Origin: Tenrec ecaudatus
Lineage: Eukaryota > Chordata > Mammalia > Afrosoricida > Tenrecidae
Length of the DNA: 64,000 nt
Assembly (NCBI RefSeq): GCF_050624435.1
Contig: NC_134537.1
Coordinates: 121,013,586-121,077,585, forward strand
Direction of reading: 5' to 3'
The notes below the pieces were generated by a model, which worked only from the letters and a program-made list of their open reading frames with translations, was not told where the DNA came from and made no database searches. A program made the translations under genes and the position numbers. This document shows, one piece after another, positions 1 to 11,517 of this stretch (position 1 is the stretch's first letter; every line of letters starts with the position of its first letter).

Positions 1-132
1 CAGGTACAGGCAATTCTGCTTCTATTCATAAAGTTTTCACTGGCTTCTGTTTTTCAGCAGTGGATCACCAGGTCTTCCTTCCTAGTCTGTTTTAGTTTGG
101 TAGCTCCACTGAAACTTTTTCACCATGGATGT
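1..132. repeat. Unnamed old interspersed repeat, left part
   Basis: This stretch resembles 47561-48075 in order and wording, for example the words around 'ttttcactggct', 'cctagtctgttttagt' and 'gctccactgaaac'. It is cut at 132 by an LTR and resumes after 684. I recall similar sequence from afrotherian genomes but cannot name the family. No coding capacity is visible. Strand is unknown because I cannot orient the parent element. Confidence 0.5.
128..132. repeat. 5-bp target-site duplication, left copy (GATGT)
   Basis: GATGT directly precedes the LTR and recurs at 680-684 directly after it. A 5-bp duplication is typical of LTR elements of the ERVL/MaLR kind. Confidence 0.8.
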
Positions 133-679
133 TGTGTTAGTCTCAGTAGACTAGAGAAACAGATTCATGGACACTCATGTGTGTATAAGAAGAGGTTTGC
201 ATACAAGAGCAATGGAATATTGAGAAAACATTCCAGCCCAGGCCAGATCAAGTTCATGAGTCCAGTATTAGCCCATATGTCTGATACCAATCTATAAAGT
301 CCTCTTCAGACTCACAAAACTCCTGCAATGAAGACGAATGCAGGAAGATCACAGGCCAGTGGGTGGAAAGTCTTGTGGACCCAGTGGTGTTGTGAGCATC
401 TCAGGGCTGATAGGGGTCTCTAAATGGTTCCTTTAGCTCTGAAACTCTGACTGCCATCAGTCTCTCTCCGTGTGTCGTCTCCACTGGGATGTCTCTCCGG
501 GAGTGAGCAGAGAGAGTGTGTGTCTCTCCCCTCCAGGGAGGAATACAGGAGTTCCCAGAATCCTCAGGAGAAGACCTTGCCCACACAGAGACTTCATTGC
601 CTATCTCTTGATTGACGGGCTAGACTCTACCCCTACACGCTTACTCCTCAAATTGACGCCAGATTATGTAACTACCCCA
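133..679 (-). mobile_element. Solo LTR, MaLR/ERVL-like, subfamily B
   Basis: This 547-bp element reads TGTGTTAG...CTACCCCA on the plus strand, so it has TG...CA ends, and it is flanked by perfect GATGT duplications (128-132, 680-684). It aligns along its length with 32314-32855 in the same orientation and with 41383-41875 in the opposite one. Compared with MLT1/MST-type MaLR LTRs, the wording near the TGTGTTAG end matches their 3' end (ends in CTAACACA, preceded by a TTTCTCT-like box), so the LTR lies on the minus strand. No internal retroviral sequence is attached, as expected for a solo LTR made by LTR-LTR recombination. The family assignment is inference from ends, length and duplication size. 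Confidence 0.75.
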
Positions 680-775
680 GATGTCTTTACTGGTCTTTGA
701 AATCCTCAAGCTTAGTTCCCAGTATCACTGAAATATGAAAACCAACAGCGTCCAAGAAAGTGACAGCTGAGAGGA
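680..775. repeat. Unnamed old interspersed repeat, right part
   Basis: This stretch begins with the right GATGT duplication and then continues the repeat interrupted at 132. 'ctggtctttgaaat' and 'cccagtatcac' correspond to 'agtggtattggaaat' and 'ctagaatcac' in the copy near 48000-48040. The continuity across the LTR shows the repeat is older than the LTR. Confidence 0.5.
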
Positions 776-3398
776 GGAATGCTCATTTATGGGCCTTTAC
801 ATAATCTGCTTCTGAGCTCTGGAGTTTCAACGAGCCCTTGTTGCTGCTTCAGTCCATCATACAGTTCACCGAGCTGCGCCTGTGACTGTGCTTCCTGAAG
901 TGAGCTCCAAGGTGAATAAGACAGAGACAAATAATCTCCTTAAGTGTTGTAGGCAGACATTTGAGTCATGGAACTATAATGTTCTAATAAAGTGCACTCT
1001 TTCTTCGCTTCAGAATCAGAGACTCCAAACTGTACACATTTCTGTTATTTCTAGCTGGCCATTGAGTATATTGGGTGGGGAGGGGGGCATTCAAGTCAAC
1101 AGAAAGGAAAGACTCTCGGTTTTCTTTCCCTTCTTGTAGCCTTTGCCCAGCTTCCATGACCCAACAGTTGGCCAGCACTCTAGCAATCCTAGTGGTCATT
1201 TTCTAGCCCTGTACTGCACGTGGAGATGAGAGAAAGTGCCCCCTTCTTCCCTGATTCTCTGGACGCTCCTCTCAGAGGGGAAAACCTTTCTTTGAGAACA
1301 TTTTGTTTAGGGCATTAGAACGCTTGTTTCTTAAGGATCTCTATTTATAGGATAATGTCTTGGGTCTTTGCATTTTCTTTTCAGGATAAAAGATGTTTTG
1401 TTTTGAAGTTCCCATGTCAAACACCACCAAACCCCTGTGGATTAAATCTAGCCACTAAGTCTTTCCGAGTTAATGCTGGAAGAGGAGTCGTTCTCGTTCC
1501 CTTGTGTCTGCTTCCCTGGTTTGCTCCAGCCTCCATCTTTACCTTCAACAATCGCTTGCTAGGGTGCTGGTGTCTTCTTGGCTATTTGTTTGATGTTCTT
1601 TTGCTTCAGAATATAAAGATTTCTTTTATGTACAAATGTTTTCTTAAATTATAAGCCTTTAAAGAACAAATCGTTTCACATATTTAACTCAATATTTATC
1701 TACTTTCACAGTCTGAATTTCAATATCTGAGTGTTAAATGAAAATTTGAGGTCATTCACTGTTTCTGGAAGGCAGGCAGGTTAATATAAAGTCCCCATCC
1801 TTTCAAACATTACTTTTAATTACCTTAAAAGTAAACACACTTCCCTTTTGAGTTGTGTTGCTTCAATTAATGAGATAACAGAGTGCTGTTTACAGGACAT
1901 TAGCTGCTCCTTAGTGAGAGCAAGCAGATTGCAGAAGCTACGTCTGTAATTGGTTTTCTGATACAGCCTTAGCAAACACACAGAAGAGTGAAGTTCATGG
2001 AAGGGATAAATGGATTTGGTTACCTTCACTTACTGCCTTCAAAGAGAGGTTTAATTATGTTTCCTTATAGCAACTTCCTTCTCTCCAACCCATTAGCGCT
2101 TCTTGATTTATGATACAGTAGTTGTGGCATTCCTAGAAGAGATAGGGCTTTCTCTTGTCAAAAACGTGGCTCCCTGGTGATACTGCTTTGAGAGAGCAAA
2201 TGAGATTCTAATGATTCTGGAACATCACGAAAGGCAAGGTCACAGAAATACCCATGCTTCTCTCTCTTCTGTTTCTTCTATCAACCATGACATAATAACG
2301 AATATTCTCAACTAATAAATTAGTTCACATAAATTATAGTTCAATATGTAGAGAAAATTAGTCATAAAGCATAAAAGTAAATGTTTCACGGTAATATCCT
2401 TACTCTGTAGCACTTAAGCCACCTTTTAAGCTGTATTATTTATTATAATGGTGTATGCACATTACTTATGTGGATTGAAATAATATTTTAAGGTGCTCAG
2501 GGAATTTGTTTTGATCAATGATTCACCATTTCTGGTTATTCAGGGTCTAGATTTTGCTTCCTGATCTGACAAAACCCACATTCATTTACAGTGACATATG
2601 GTACTATTTTCTGACTATAATTGGGATCAGAACCTCTCACACATAGCTTTCTATCAATACATTGTTAAGTAAATCTATGCTAGAGACTCTCAGTCTTTAA
2701 GAAATGTTAATTGTTTTGAAATTTACTTAAATATTAGTTGATGAGATTATTAACATATAATGCAATTATTTGTCTCAATAATCTATGTATGCCTAAATAG
2801 AAGTAAACTTGTGTGGGAGATATAGAGGTGAATATAACATAGAATCTGTTCCTAAGAAGCTGCTTTATAACAGAAAATGATTTAGAAATCAGATCATTGA
2901 AAAATGAAATGTAATATAACCACTGTTTGCACATTTACCAAGATAATGCAAACATGGAGATGAGCTTCTCTTTGGTAAACATTGGAGCCCAAGCTTATTA
3001 GGCACTTTTAAATTTTATTGTGAATGTCTTAAGATCAATTGCTGGTCATAAATATAAATGGACAAAGTTGAATTTGGGTAGACAATTTCAAGGGCCACAG
3101 CCAGGTTTAGGCTACCAAAGTGAGTTTTGCCAACTTTGTGATCAAAAAGGCATAATAATCAGATCATAAACATTCATCACAGGAAGCTTCTCAAAAAAGT
3201 CATACTGATCTTGGGAAAGGAGTGAATGTTAACTGTAGGAAAAAATGCCCACTGGTAAATCCTTCAACTGTTCTGTACATTTATCCTTTTTATACATTTT
3301 TCTTTCGGTTGGTAAGAATCCCCATGGACCATATAACAAATGCATCTTTAATTTGTAAGTGTTCCATTTAGTTATGTATGCTTTTCTTTATTACAAAT
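776..3398. other. No feature recognised
   Basis: This is about 2.6 kb of AT-rich sequence with short chance reading frames only. I see no repeat family, splice-bounded exon or RNA gene. Old diverged repeats could be hidden. Confidence 0.5.
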
Positions 3399-3452
3399 AG
3401 TTTTATTATTATTATTATTATTATCAAAGTGTGTTTATTTATTTATTTATTT
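3399..3452. repeat. Simple repeat (TTA)n and (TTTA)n
   Basis: Runs of TTA triplets are followed by TTTA tetramers. They abut the poly(T)-side end of the adjoining minus-strand L1 and probably derive partly from its tail. Confidence 0.8.
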
Positions 3453-5670
3453 TAAACATTTTATTAGGGGGTCATATAACTCTTATCACAATCCATACAT
3501 ATACATACATCAAGTGTATAAAGCATATCTGTACATTCGTTGCCCTAATCATTTTCAAAGCATTTGCTCTCCACTTAAGCCCTTTGCATCAGGTCCTCTT
3601 TTTTTTCTCCTACCTCCCCGCTGAACCCTCCTTCATGAGCCCTTGATAATTTATAGATCATTATTTTGTCATATCTTTCCCTATCCGGCATCTCCCTTCA
3701 CCCCCTTCTCTGTTGTCCATCCCCCAGGGAGGCGGTCACATGTAGATCCTTGTAATCAGTTCCCCCTTTCCAAACCACTCACCCTCCACTCTCCTAGCAT
3801 CACCCCTCACACCCCTGGTTCTGAAGGTATCATCCACCCTGGATTCCCTGTGCCTCCAGCTCCTATCTGCACCAGTGTACAACCTCTGCTCTATCCAGAA
3901 TTGCAAGGTAGAATTCGGATCATGGTAGCTGGGGGGAGGAAGCATCAAGGATCTGGGGGAAAGCTGTATTCTTCATTGGTGTTGCATCGCACCCTGACTG
4001 ACTCATCTCTCCTAAACCCCTCTGTGAGGGGGTCTCCAGTGGCAGACAAATGGGCTTGGGTCTCCACTCTGCACTTCCCCCTTCATTCACTATGGTAAGT
4101 TTTTTTTTTTTTTTTTTGGTGATGCCTTATCCCTGATCCCTTTGGCACCTAGTGATTGCACCGGCTGGTGTGCTTCTTCCATGTGGGCTTTGTTGCTTCT
4201 GAGCTAGATGGCCGCTTGTTCCCCTTCAAGCCTTTAAGACCCCAGACACTATCTCTTTTGATAGCCGGGCACCATCAGCTTTCTTCATCACATTTACTTG
4301 TTCGCCCGCTTTGGCTTCAGCAGTTGTGTCAGGAGGGTGAGCCTCATAGAATGCCAATTTAATAGAAGAAAGTATTTATGCATTGAGGGAGTGCTTGAGT
4401 AGAGGCCCAAGGTCCTTCTGCCACCTTAATACTAAACCTATGAATATAGACACATAGATCTATTTCCCCATCCTCATATATATATATATATATTTGCATG
4501 TACATGCCTTGTCTAGACCTCTATAAATGCCCTTTGCCTCCTAGCTCTTCCCTCTATTTCCCTTGACTATCCTCCTGCCCCACTGTCATGCTCCATCCCA
4601 CCTGGGTTACAGCTATACCTCTTCTTTATGTAACCTTATCCTTGATCATTCCCTACCAGGCCTGCCACTCCCACTCACCACCTATTGGATCCCATGTTGT
4701 TCCCTTGTCCCTGTGTTTGTTAACACCACTTCCTTACTCCCCACCTCCCCCTATCCCAAGTCCCCCTGAAACTGTCGGTCCCGTTGTTTTTCCTCCAGTT
4801 AGTTCATCCAGCCTGTCTTATTTAGACAGACCTGTGGAGATAATAACATGCACAAAAACAAGACAGAGGAAAACAAAGCAACAGTATACAACCAGACAAC
4901 AAAACAACAAAAACAAACCGCTGACAAAGAACAAACAAAACACATCAAGAAAGAAAAGCTTGTAGTTACTTCAACGATTGTTTGTTGACCTTTAGGACTG
5001 TTTTCCAGTCCAGTCTGTTGGGGCACCCCACCCTGGCCCCAAAGTCCACCTTCAGCATTCCCTGGGGACCTTGCCACTCCATTCCCTTGCTGTTCTGCTG
5101 CACTCCCCCAGTGCTTTGCCTCGGTGTGGTAGGATCAGGTCAGGTGCAATTCTCACACTGTGTCTCCAGTGCTGTCCCCTGTAGCACCATTGGTCACTGA
5201 GGGACATGTCTCATAGTGGGGCCAGCTATGTTGTCCTCTCTGTGGACTGGCTGCTCTACTCAGGAACATCATCCTCAGGGTCTGGTGGGCCAGGCTGTGC
5301 TCCACTGTCTCCTCCTCCCCCTTCATCTGCTCCCGTGTGCTCTGATCAGATATGTCCCTCTCCCAGAGCTGCAGAATCAATGTTGTCCTTTGAAATAAAT
5401 TCTTCTTGGGGGAGGGGCAGGAATCCACTTAATTTTTGGTGCTGGGGCCAGCCTCCCAGACCTCTCTACTGGTTCCCTACTCTATGGTGGAATGTTGCAT
5501 TCACACCTTGCAGTACTGGGTTGAAGTCTGATCCCTCTTTCCCTGTGGAGATATAAACAATACCCTCCCCTTGGGTGGGTTAGTGCCCCATGCTCCGGCT
5601 CCCCTTTTCTTCCTTATATTCATCCTTTTATTTTCCTTTTCCCACTTCCTCCCCATCGTTTTATGGTGAT
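3453..5670 (-). mobile_element. L1 LINE, 5'-truncated, long 3' UTR
   Basis: On the plus strand this starts with the complement of the family's 3' end (AACATTTTATTAGGGGGTCATA, then the 'caatccatacat' words). It runs through the whole 3' UTR, including the complement of the segment 'ggtcttaaaggcttgaag', and ends near the ORF2/UTR boundary. Its extent, about 2.2 kb, matches the 3' UTR of the plus-strand L1 at 27900-30190. It contains no ORF2 domain. The reading frames in it, up to 151 codons, are chance frames within UTR sequence. Confidence 0.85.
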
Positions 5671-8600
5671 ATTTAATCCTAAATATTTTAAATCCTTACA
5701 TATTATAGTTACTGAGAAGATGCCACTTAGGAATAGTTTAGATGGCTCAAAATTTTGAAATTTCTATTACTGAATCTGATTGGAAGGGATAAAAACTACA
5801 ATTTTTACATTTTAAAACATTGTTAAAATCTCTGAAATTTTGACTAATGAAGTTCACAGTGAATAAAGATTTACTTTGTGAGAATTATACCACCAACTAA
5901 ACACTGTACTGCACATATTTCTGGCATGTAATTTTAAAAATTATCTGATACAGAAAATAGCAATGTAAACAGACAAAATGCAATCAGGCAATTTCACCTG
6001 GAAAATTTATTTAGATGAACTCTCAAGATTTTCTCTTGCTCTCTTATTCTGTGGGAAAAAAAAGTGAAACCCCCATAAACAAAATATAAGCTCCAGAAGT
6101 CAACAAAGTACTTTGTGGTTTGGTAATCTAAATGTTACATTTTTGTTGGGGAGGGTGAGAAAGAAAGAATGAAATTTCTTTTAAAATTTAGTTTTCCTAA
6201 AGAATCTCTGTCCTTCTTGTTATTCCTGACTGACTTATTCTCAGGAAGACCCATGTTGCAAGTAACAGAAAACATAGGTTTGTACATAATAAAGGTAACA
6301 AGACAGAGATAAGTTTTATGAGTCCTCAGGTGTATTTTTAGGAGCCCAGGTACTTTGCTTTCTATAAACGAAACCCAGACCGTTCTTATTCAGCCAGACG
6401 TCTGTGTGGCTCCCAAAGAGGAGATACTATAAGCTGAGCGATTGGTATTAATGCTAATGCTCAGCCAGTCACCAACTTTGAAATATAATGACTAGAATGA
6501 ACTTAGACAGTCAATCTTCAGACTATGTAGGCATCATATTGCTTTTTAAATGTGTGATATGTTTGTTTTAAAGTGAAAATTGGTAAAATGAAATCTGGGG
6601 AAGTGTTTCAAACCTATCTTTAGCATATGCTTATTTTACCCATTTTACACATTTAAGATTGAGAAAGAAAAGAAGCTTCTGATTGCTACTCTGAAAAATA
6701 ATATTTGTGACTATAAGCATGACACATTAAGTGCATTTAGGACTATGGAAGGTTAATCATTCCCATAGAAACAACTCAGTGATCCTGAATCTATTATTCT
6801 TCACCTGGACACTTCATTGAGAAAACAGTATGGGGCATGGTTAACCATTAAGACAAATGATAGTTGTTAATAAACAAAATTGACTATGGATACCACAGAG
6901 AGCAAGGTTAAATGTGAAGTTTGTGAATGTGTACGTATTTATATCAAGGTGAGTGAGATTAGGATCCAATAATCTTTCTCGAGTTCATGATCTATAAGAA
7001 GAATCGTTTGTTTCTTTTTATCTATTGGAATAAATAGTTTATTTACCCCTCCTCCCTTTAACAAAAGAATATTTTATTATTAAATATTGCTTTATTTTAT
7101 TTTATTTATTTTTCTTTCCTGATGAAAAGAAATCCGGCAAATGATTGTTTGGGTGTATTTTTGGTTTTTGTGTAAAGACTTGTCGCAACTAGAAGAGAGA
7201 AGCAAACAGGTACTTAGATTCTCCCTTTAAAGACTTAAATATTTGTTTCTTGTTACTGAAAAGACCCTCTAATCAGAATAACAAACCATGACTCTTGCAG
7301 TCAGAGGCAATAATAATTAAAGGAGTGTGATAATTTTGAGGAAAGTATTTTTTTAAGCAGGGATGGAGCATTACTGAACTACACCCAAGGTTATTTGGTT
7401 CTTACTCAATTACACTGTGTGCATATGGGTCATAGTCAATTTTTATAGCTCTGCCAGCCATATTCCCTTATGTGATGCATATTCTACTTCAGATTTTCAT
7501 GTACCTGTGGCTATAGTTCCATTCTGAAGGCGTTACCTTCTAACAAACCGGAGTAGGATGAGATGAAGATGTGGCCTTAGTAGAGGGCATGACTGACACC
7601 ACACTCTTGGTTTAATGGTTATCATGGTTGCTGTTCCTTATAACAGATGCAAACCATTCCATGCCACAACCTAGAGAAGATTGAAAAGAGGGTCTAGAGT
7701 GGCCTGGGGAAAGCACGGCTGAATAAGAAAGGAGGAAGCCAATTCCGACTGGAAACGTCTTGTTAGAGGGTGTGCGCCATAAGTAAATTACTGTCCAGGA
7801 TAGAGGGTAGATTGTTATATTTGGGTGAACTTTGATTGCACCATCTAACTCCTACCAAATGACCTTTCTTTGCGTGGGTCTGGTAGGAAATAGGAGAAGA
7901 TACTGATAAGATTCACTGATGAGTAACTGTGAACGGGGTTCCCTGCAATGCCACCCTTCTTTGTGTAAAATGAGCCCACTGAGAAGCAGGGGTGTTATCC
8001 AACCACAGCAAGCACCAGGAATGGAGAGCATCCTCTGGCCCAAGTCTATGGCTTACCTGTGCTTGACCTTCCAATTTTGCACTAAACAGACCAACCATCA
8101 CCATGCGAGGCATCTCCTCATTCTTTTGTGAGTTCTGTGGGACACTGCCATGATTTGCCGAACCCTGAGATCTGAGGGAACATATTCAAAGGAAGAGCAG
8201 GGGGGGAGGGACGGAAATAGAAGAAACTATCATTTTGCAAGATTGGGATATGGGGGAGTTTTTCAATCTCCAACTCCTTGGGGCTCGTTTGGTATGAATT
8301 CTTACAAAAGAAATTATTACAAAAGTAGCATCAGAAGTGGGATAAGGAGCGCCCATGGATAAAATGGGTTGTTGCTACCCATTACCCAAGGTAGCAGTTA
8401 TTCGTGGGAAAAAGAGTTGGTGGATGTAGATCTAACCCCTAAGTTTATTTTTTAAATAGCACTCAACAAAAAATGTGTTTTAAAAGTTCTAAAATACTTG
8501 ATTAAAAATTGGTGTGATGGCAAAGGATGCTTTGCTTTTAGATTTTTCTCTCCTTTCTTAATAGCTGAGGAACATTTTCAGTACTTTTTTCAATTAAATA

Positions 8601-9440
8601 ATTATATTTGTCCAATGCCAGATAACATAAACCCCAATGCGTCCCCACTCAGTAATCTCTCCTGTTCAGAGTGTGGACATCACCATGCTATTTAGGAGCA
8701 ACTCATGTCTGGAATGAAGAATATGTTAATAATAACAACAATCATATATCTGGTTAGCCATCTGACCTTTCCACATTTTCCCTCTGATGCTACTTTTACT
8801 CTCACAATAGTTATGAGCATCTGCTTATAGATATATCGAAACTTTAGAGAAACTGCAATATCTGTATCTCCATGAGAACACGGACTTAGCTAGGGGACAG
8901 ATAAAACAGAGCGAAAAACAATTAATGGCATGTGAGCACATGTTGGCCCCGAGTCGCTGAGAAAGGAGATGTCTGGAATGCTTTACTCCCTTTGCTGGGG
9001 CCCCTCCTCTCCTGGAAATTTGAATACGTCCATCCTTCTGATTGTATTTTGTGAGGGATTTCATTACTGTTCCCCTTGTTCTTCTCAACGTGCCCACTAT
9101 ATCTCCTTTATCCACAGCCTTTGTCATTCGAAGGGAGAGAGGTTACATGAGTGTTACATTTTTTGTATTAATATGTTGGCTTCACCGTGTTGTTTGCTTT
9201 TGCGAATGTACAGTGGCTGGAGGTTAGGCACCGTGGCTTTCTTCAGAGTCTTTGTATAGGATCAGTTGCATGTAACTGCCCCTGTTTTCTGATTCAAGTA
9301 GCCTGCTATTTAAAAGGAATGCGAGACAAGTAAAGCTATACAAGCTCCACATGAACCTTGGAGCTGAGCTACCTGAGCTCAGACGGTATCAGCTGACTCC
9401 CATACTACGTGTATAAAGGAGGAGGAAACTGTGGGTCCTA
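5671..9440. other. No feature recognised
   Basis: This is about 3.8 kb without a repeat or gene I can name. It includes AT-rich tracts (7020-7120) and scattered short frames that lack codon or motif evidence. The part at 7600-8400 is less AT-rich and might be an old LTR-element interior, but I have no specific match. Confidence 0.4.
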
Positions 9441-9449
9441 GTTTTCAGG

Positions 9450-9640
9450 TAAACAACCATCATGAATTGACTTCTGTCCTCCCAAAATACATGCCTACTT
9501 TGTTGGGCCATGATTCTAAGTGATGGTTCAGTGATAGAATGATGTAATCATCTGCATGGGGTGATCTGATAGATGAGTCCATCATTGTAAAGGTGGCATC
9601 TTGATCCAACACAAGGAGTGTTTCCCTTGAGTGTGGCCTG
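9450..9640. repeat. Possible old LTR-like fragment
   Basis: Words such as 'gaattgacttctgtcctcccaaaa' and 'gggccatgattctaagt' recall afrotherian LTR-like repeats. No ends or target duplication are visible, so this is weak. Confidence 0.2.
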
Positions 9641-9689
9641 CATAACATTTTAAAAATCACTCTATTTAGCTAGAAAAAGCATCATACAA

Positions 9690-9900
9690 TTCAATGGTTC
9701 AATGATACTGAGAAGGGCGCTGTCATGATCACAATCAACTTTGGAACATTTTCTTTCCTCTTGTACCCAGGGGTGATGACTCCACATTTCCACTCACCTT
9801 GCCTTTCTGACTCCAGGTAATTATTACTCCACTTGCTCTCCTTATAGACCTGTTTATTCTGGCTTTCCTACACAGAAAATTACATAAAACAAAGAATCCA
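9690..9900 (-). mobile_element. Old L1 (L1M-type) 3' UTR fragment
   Basis: The segment around 'cacaatcaactttggaacat' followed by 'ctccaggtaattatt' matches the well-known complement of old mammalian L1 3' ends. A related copy lies at 39355-39580. It is heavily diverged and non-coding. Confidence 0.5.
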
Positions 9901-10004
9901 GGAACAAAGACTTTATAAAATAGAAAAACTTCATCTAAAAGAGAGCAGAGAATCTCATAAAATTAGAATAAATTGAAAATGGGTCCAAAGGGAGATCTAA
10001 TGGC

Positions 10005-10145
10005 AAGGTGCTACAATGTACTTTTCAGAAGATAAAATGAAAGAGAAGCCAACAGAGGAGGGAGCTGATTACCACCAACAAAGAAGAGTTGGAAATGGAG
10101 TGTGTCCTTTAGACTCAAAATCCTTGTGCCGAGAGCATCCTAGAC
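10005..10145 (+). repeat. Old LTR-like repeat, part 1
   Basis: This is the first segment of an old repeat that resumes at 10345 after a hAT insertion and again near 10930 after an L1 insertion. It recalls MLT-type LTR sequence. Its last 8 bp (10138-10145) are the hAT target duplication. Confidence 0.4.
10138..10145. repeat. 8-bp target-site duplication, left (TCCTAGAC)
   Basis: TCCTAGAC is repeated exactly at 10337-10344, on the other side of the element. Eight base pairs is the diagnostic duplication size of hAT transposons. Confidence 0.9.
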
Positions 10146-10336
10146 CAGCGGTTCTCAATCGGTGGGTTGCAACCCCTTTGGGGGTCAAATGGCCCTTCCA
10201 CAGGGTTCGCTCAATTCATAATAGTAGCAAAATTACAATGATGAAGTAGCAATGAAAATAATTTTATGGTTGGGGTCACCACAACATGAGGAAATGGATG
10301 AGAGAGCTGTGGCCTTAGGAAGGTTGAGAAACACTG
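10146..10336 (+). mobile_element. SPIN/URR1-like non-autonomous hAT transposon
   Basis: This 191-bp element has imperfect terminal inverted repeats: it opens CAGCGGTTCTCAA, and the complement of its end is CAGTGTTTCTCAA. Perfect 8-bp duplications TCCTAGAC flank it. The interior holds the words 'aaccccttTGGGGGTC', 'agtagcaaaattaca' and 'ttatggttggggtcacca', which I recognise from the SPIN_NA / rodent URR1 family. It encodes no transposase and would have been moved by a full-length hAT enzyme. SPIN elements are known for a patchy, horizontally acquired distribution in tetrapods that includes tenrec. The copy is somewhat shorter than the consensus I recall. Confidence 0.9.
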
Positions 10337-10520
10337 TCCTAGACCCAGGAGAAGATGAAACTGAGATGCACAGAGACCTCTAGGGGACGCTGCACCCACA
10401 GATGTTGGAAGGAGATAAGGGCCTTCCTGCAAAACCAGCAGAGCAAGACGCTGCCATTTCCTACATCTGAAGCACAGAATTCTAACTTCCAACCTCCTCA
10501 ATTGTGAGAAAATAGCTGCA
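10337..10520 (+). repeat. Old LTR-like repeat, part 2
   Basis: After the right duplication (10337-10344) the old repeat continues with 'ccaggagaagatgaaactg' and then 'ctcaattgtgagaaaata', wording I associate with old mammalian LTRs. It stops at the L1 poly(T). Confidence 0.45.
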
Positions 10521-10927
10521 GGGTTTTTTTTTTTTTAAAAAAAACATTGTATTGGGGACTCATACAACTCTTATCACAATCCATACATATACATACATCA
10601 ATTGTATAAAGCACATCTGCATATTCCCTGCCCCAATCATTCTCAAAGCAGTTGCTCTCCACTTAAGCCCTTTGCATCAGGTCCTCTTTTTTTTTTCCCC
10701 TCCCTCCCCGCTCCTTCCTCCCTCATGTGCCCTTGATAATCCACAGATTTATATTTTGTCATATCTTGCCCTATCCGGAGTCTCCCTTCTCCCCCTTCTC
10801 TGCCATTCATCTCCCAGGGAGGAGGTCACATGTGGATCATTGTAATCAGTTCCCCCTTTCCAACCCACTCACCCTCCACTCTCCCAGCATCGCCCCTCAC
10901 ACCCTTGGTCCTGAAGGTATCATCTAC
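10521..10927 (-). mobile_element. L1 LINE 3' end, 5'-truncated
   Basis: This opens with a poly(T) run, the complement of the poly(A) tail, then the complement of the family's 3' end ('attggggactcatacaactc'), and stops about 400 bp into the UTR. It is non-coding. The old repeat it interrupts resumes immediately afterwards. Confidence 0.9.
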
Positions 10928-10965
10928 ATTCATTTATTGTAATTCTGTTATAGAAGGAAGCACTA
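10928..10965 (+). repeat. Old LTR-like repeat, part 3
   Basis: 'aattctgttatag' followed by 'aagcactagat' fits the end of the repeat interrupted at 10520. Confidence 0.35.
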
Positions 10966-11477
10966 GATAATGAAGTTAATAATCAACATAAATGTATTTA
11001 TTTATTCCTATTAATTTCTCATTATAGCTCTGCAAGGCGGGAATAGCTTTAAAAGGTTATGTGGTTTGGTATGGTAATGGTTTGGTAATAATTCGAGGAT
11101 AAGAATTTAAACCTTGGATCATCCACTATGCTTGTCAGAGTGACCAAATGTGGGTGCTTTGTATGGGACAAATCATTGATACTTCTCCTAAATGAGCAAA
11201 ATAAATAAGCAAATCAAGAAAACTCCAAGAATGTCTGTGTCACAAACTTGATCTTTGATGTCTGCCTGCTGATGGCATTTGAGCCCTCCTTGTCTATCCC
11301 CCCATCTGCTTTACTTAGGATAAAGGGAACTCTCAACTCAATCGAAATTTAACTACTGTTAAACCCCATGCCGGTCTCCTTTCCCTGTTCTCTCAAGCCA
11401 TTTTAGACCTGCTTGGGGAATTTGTCTGCTCTCCTTTTACGTTCATTATTTGAGTAATAAACTTTTCATACCTATCC

Positions 11478-11517
<40 letters not shown>

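Noticed and set aside
3643..4098. 151-codon frame on the plus strand
   Set aside because: It lies wholly inside the antisense of the L1 3' UTR; equivalent frames recur in other copies and none shows a domain.
4475..4495. (AT)n tract considered as a separate microsatellite or promoter element
   Set aside because: It lies inside the L1 3' UTR, where other copies have a shorter TATATA stretch at the same place.
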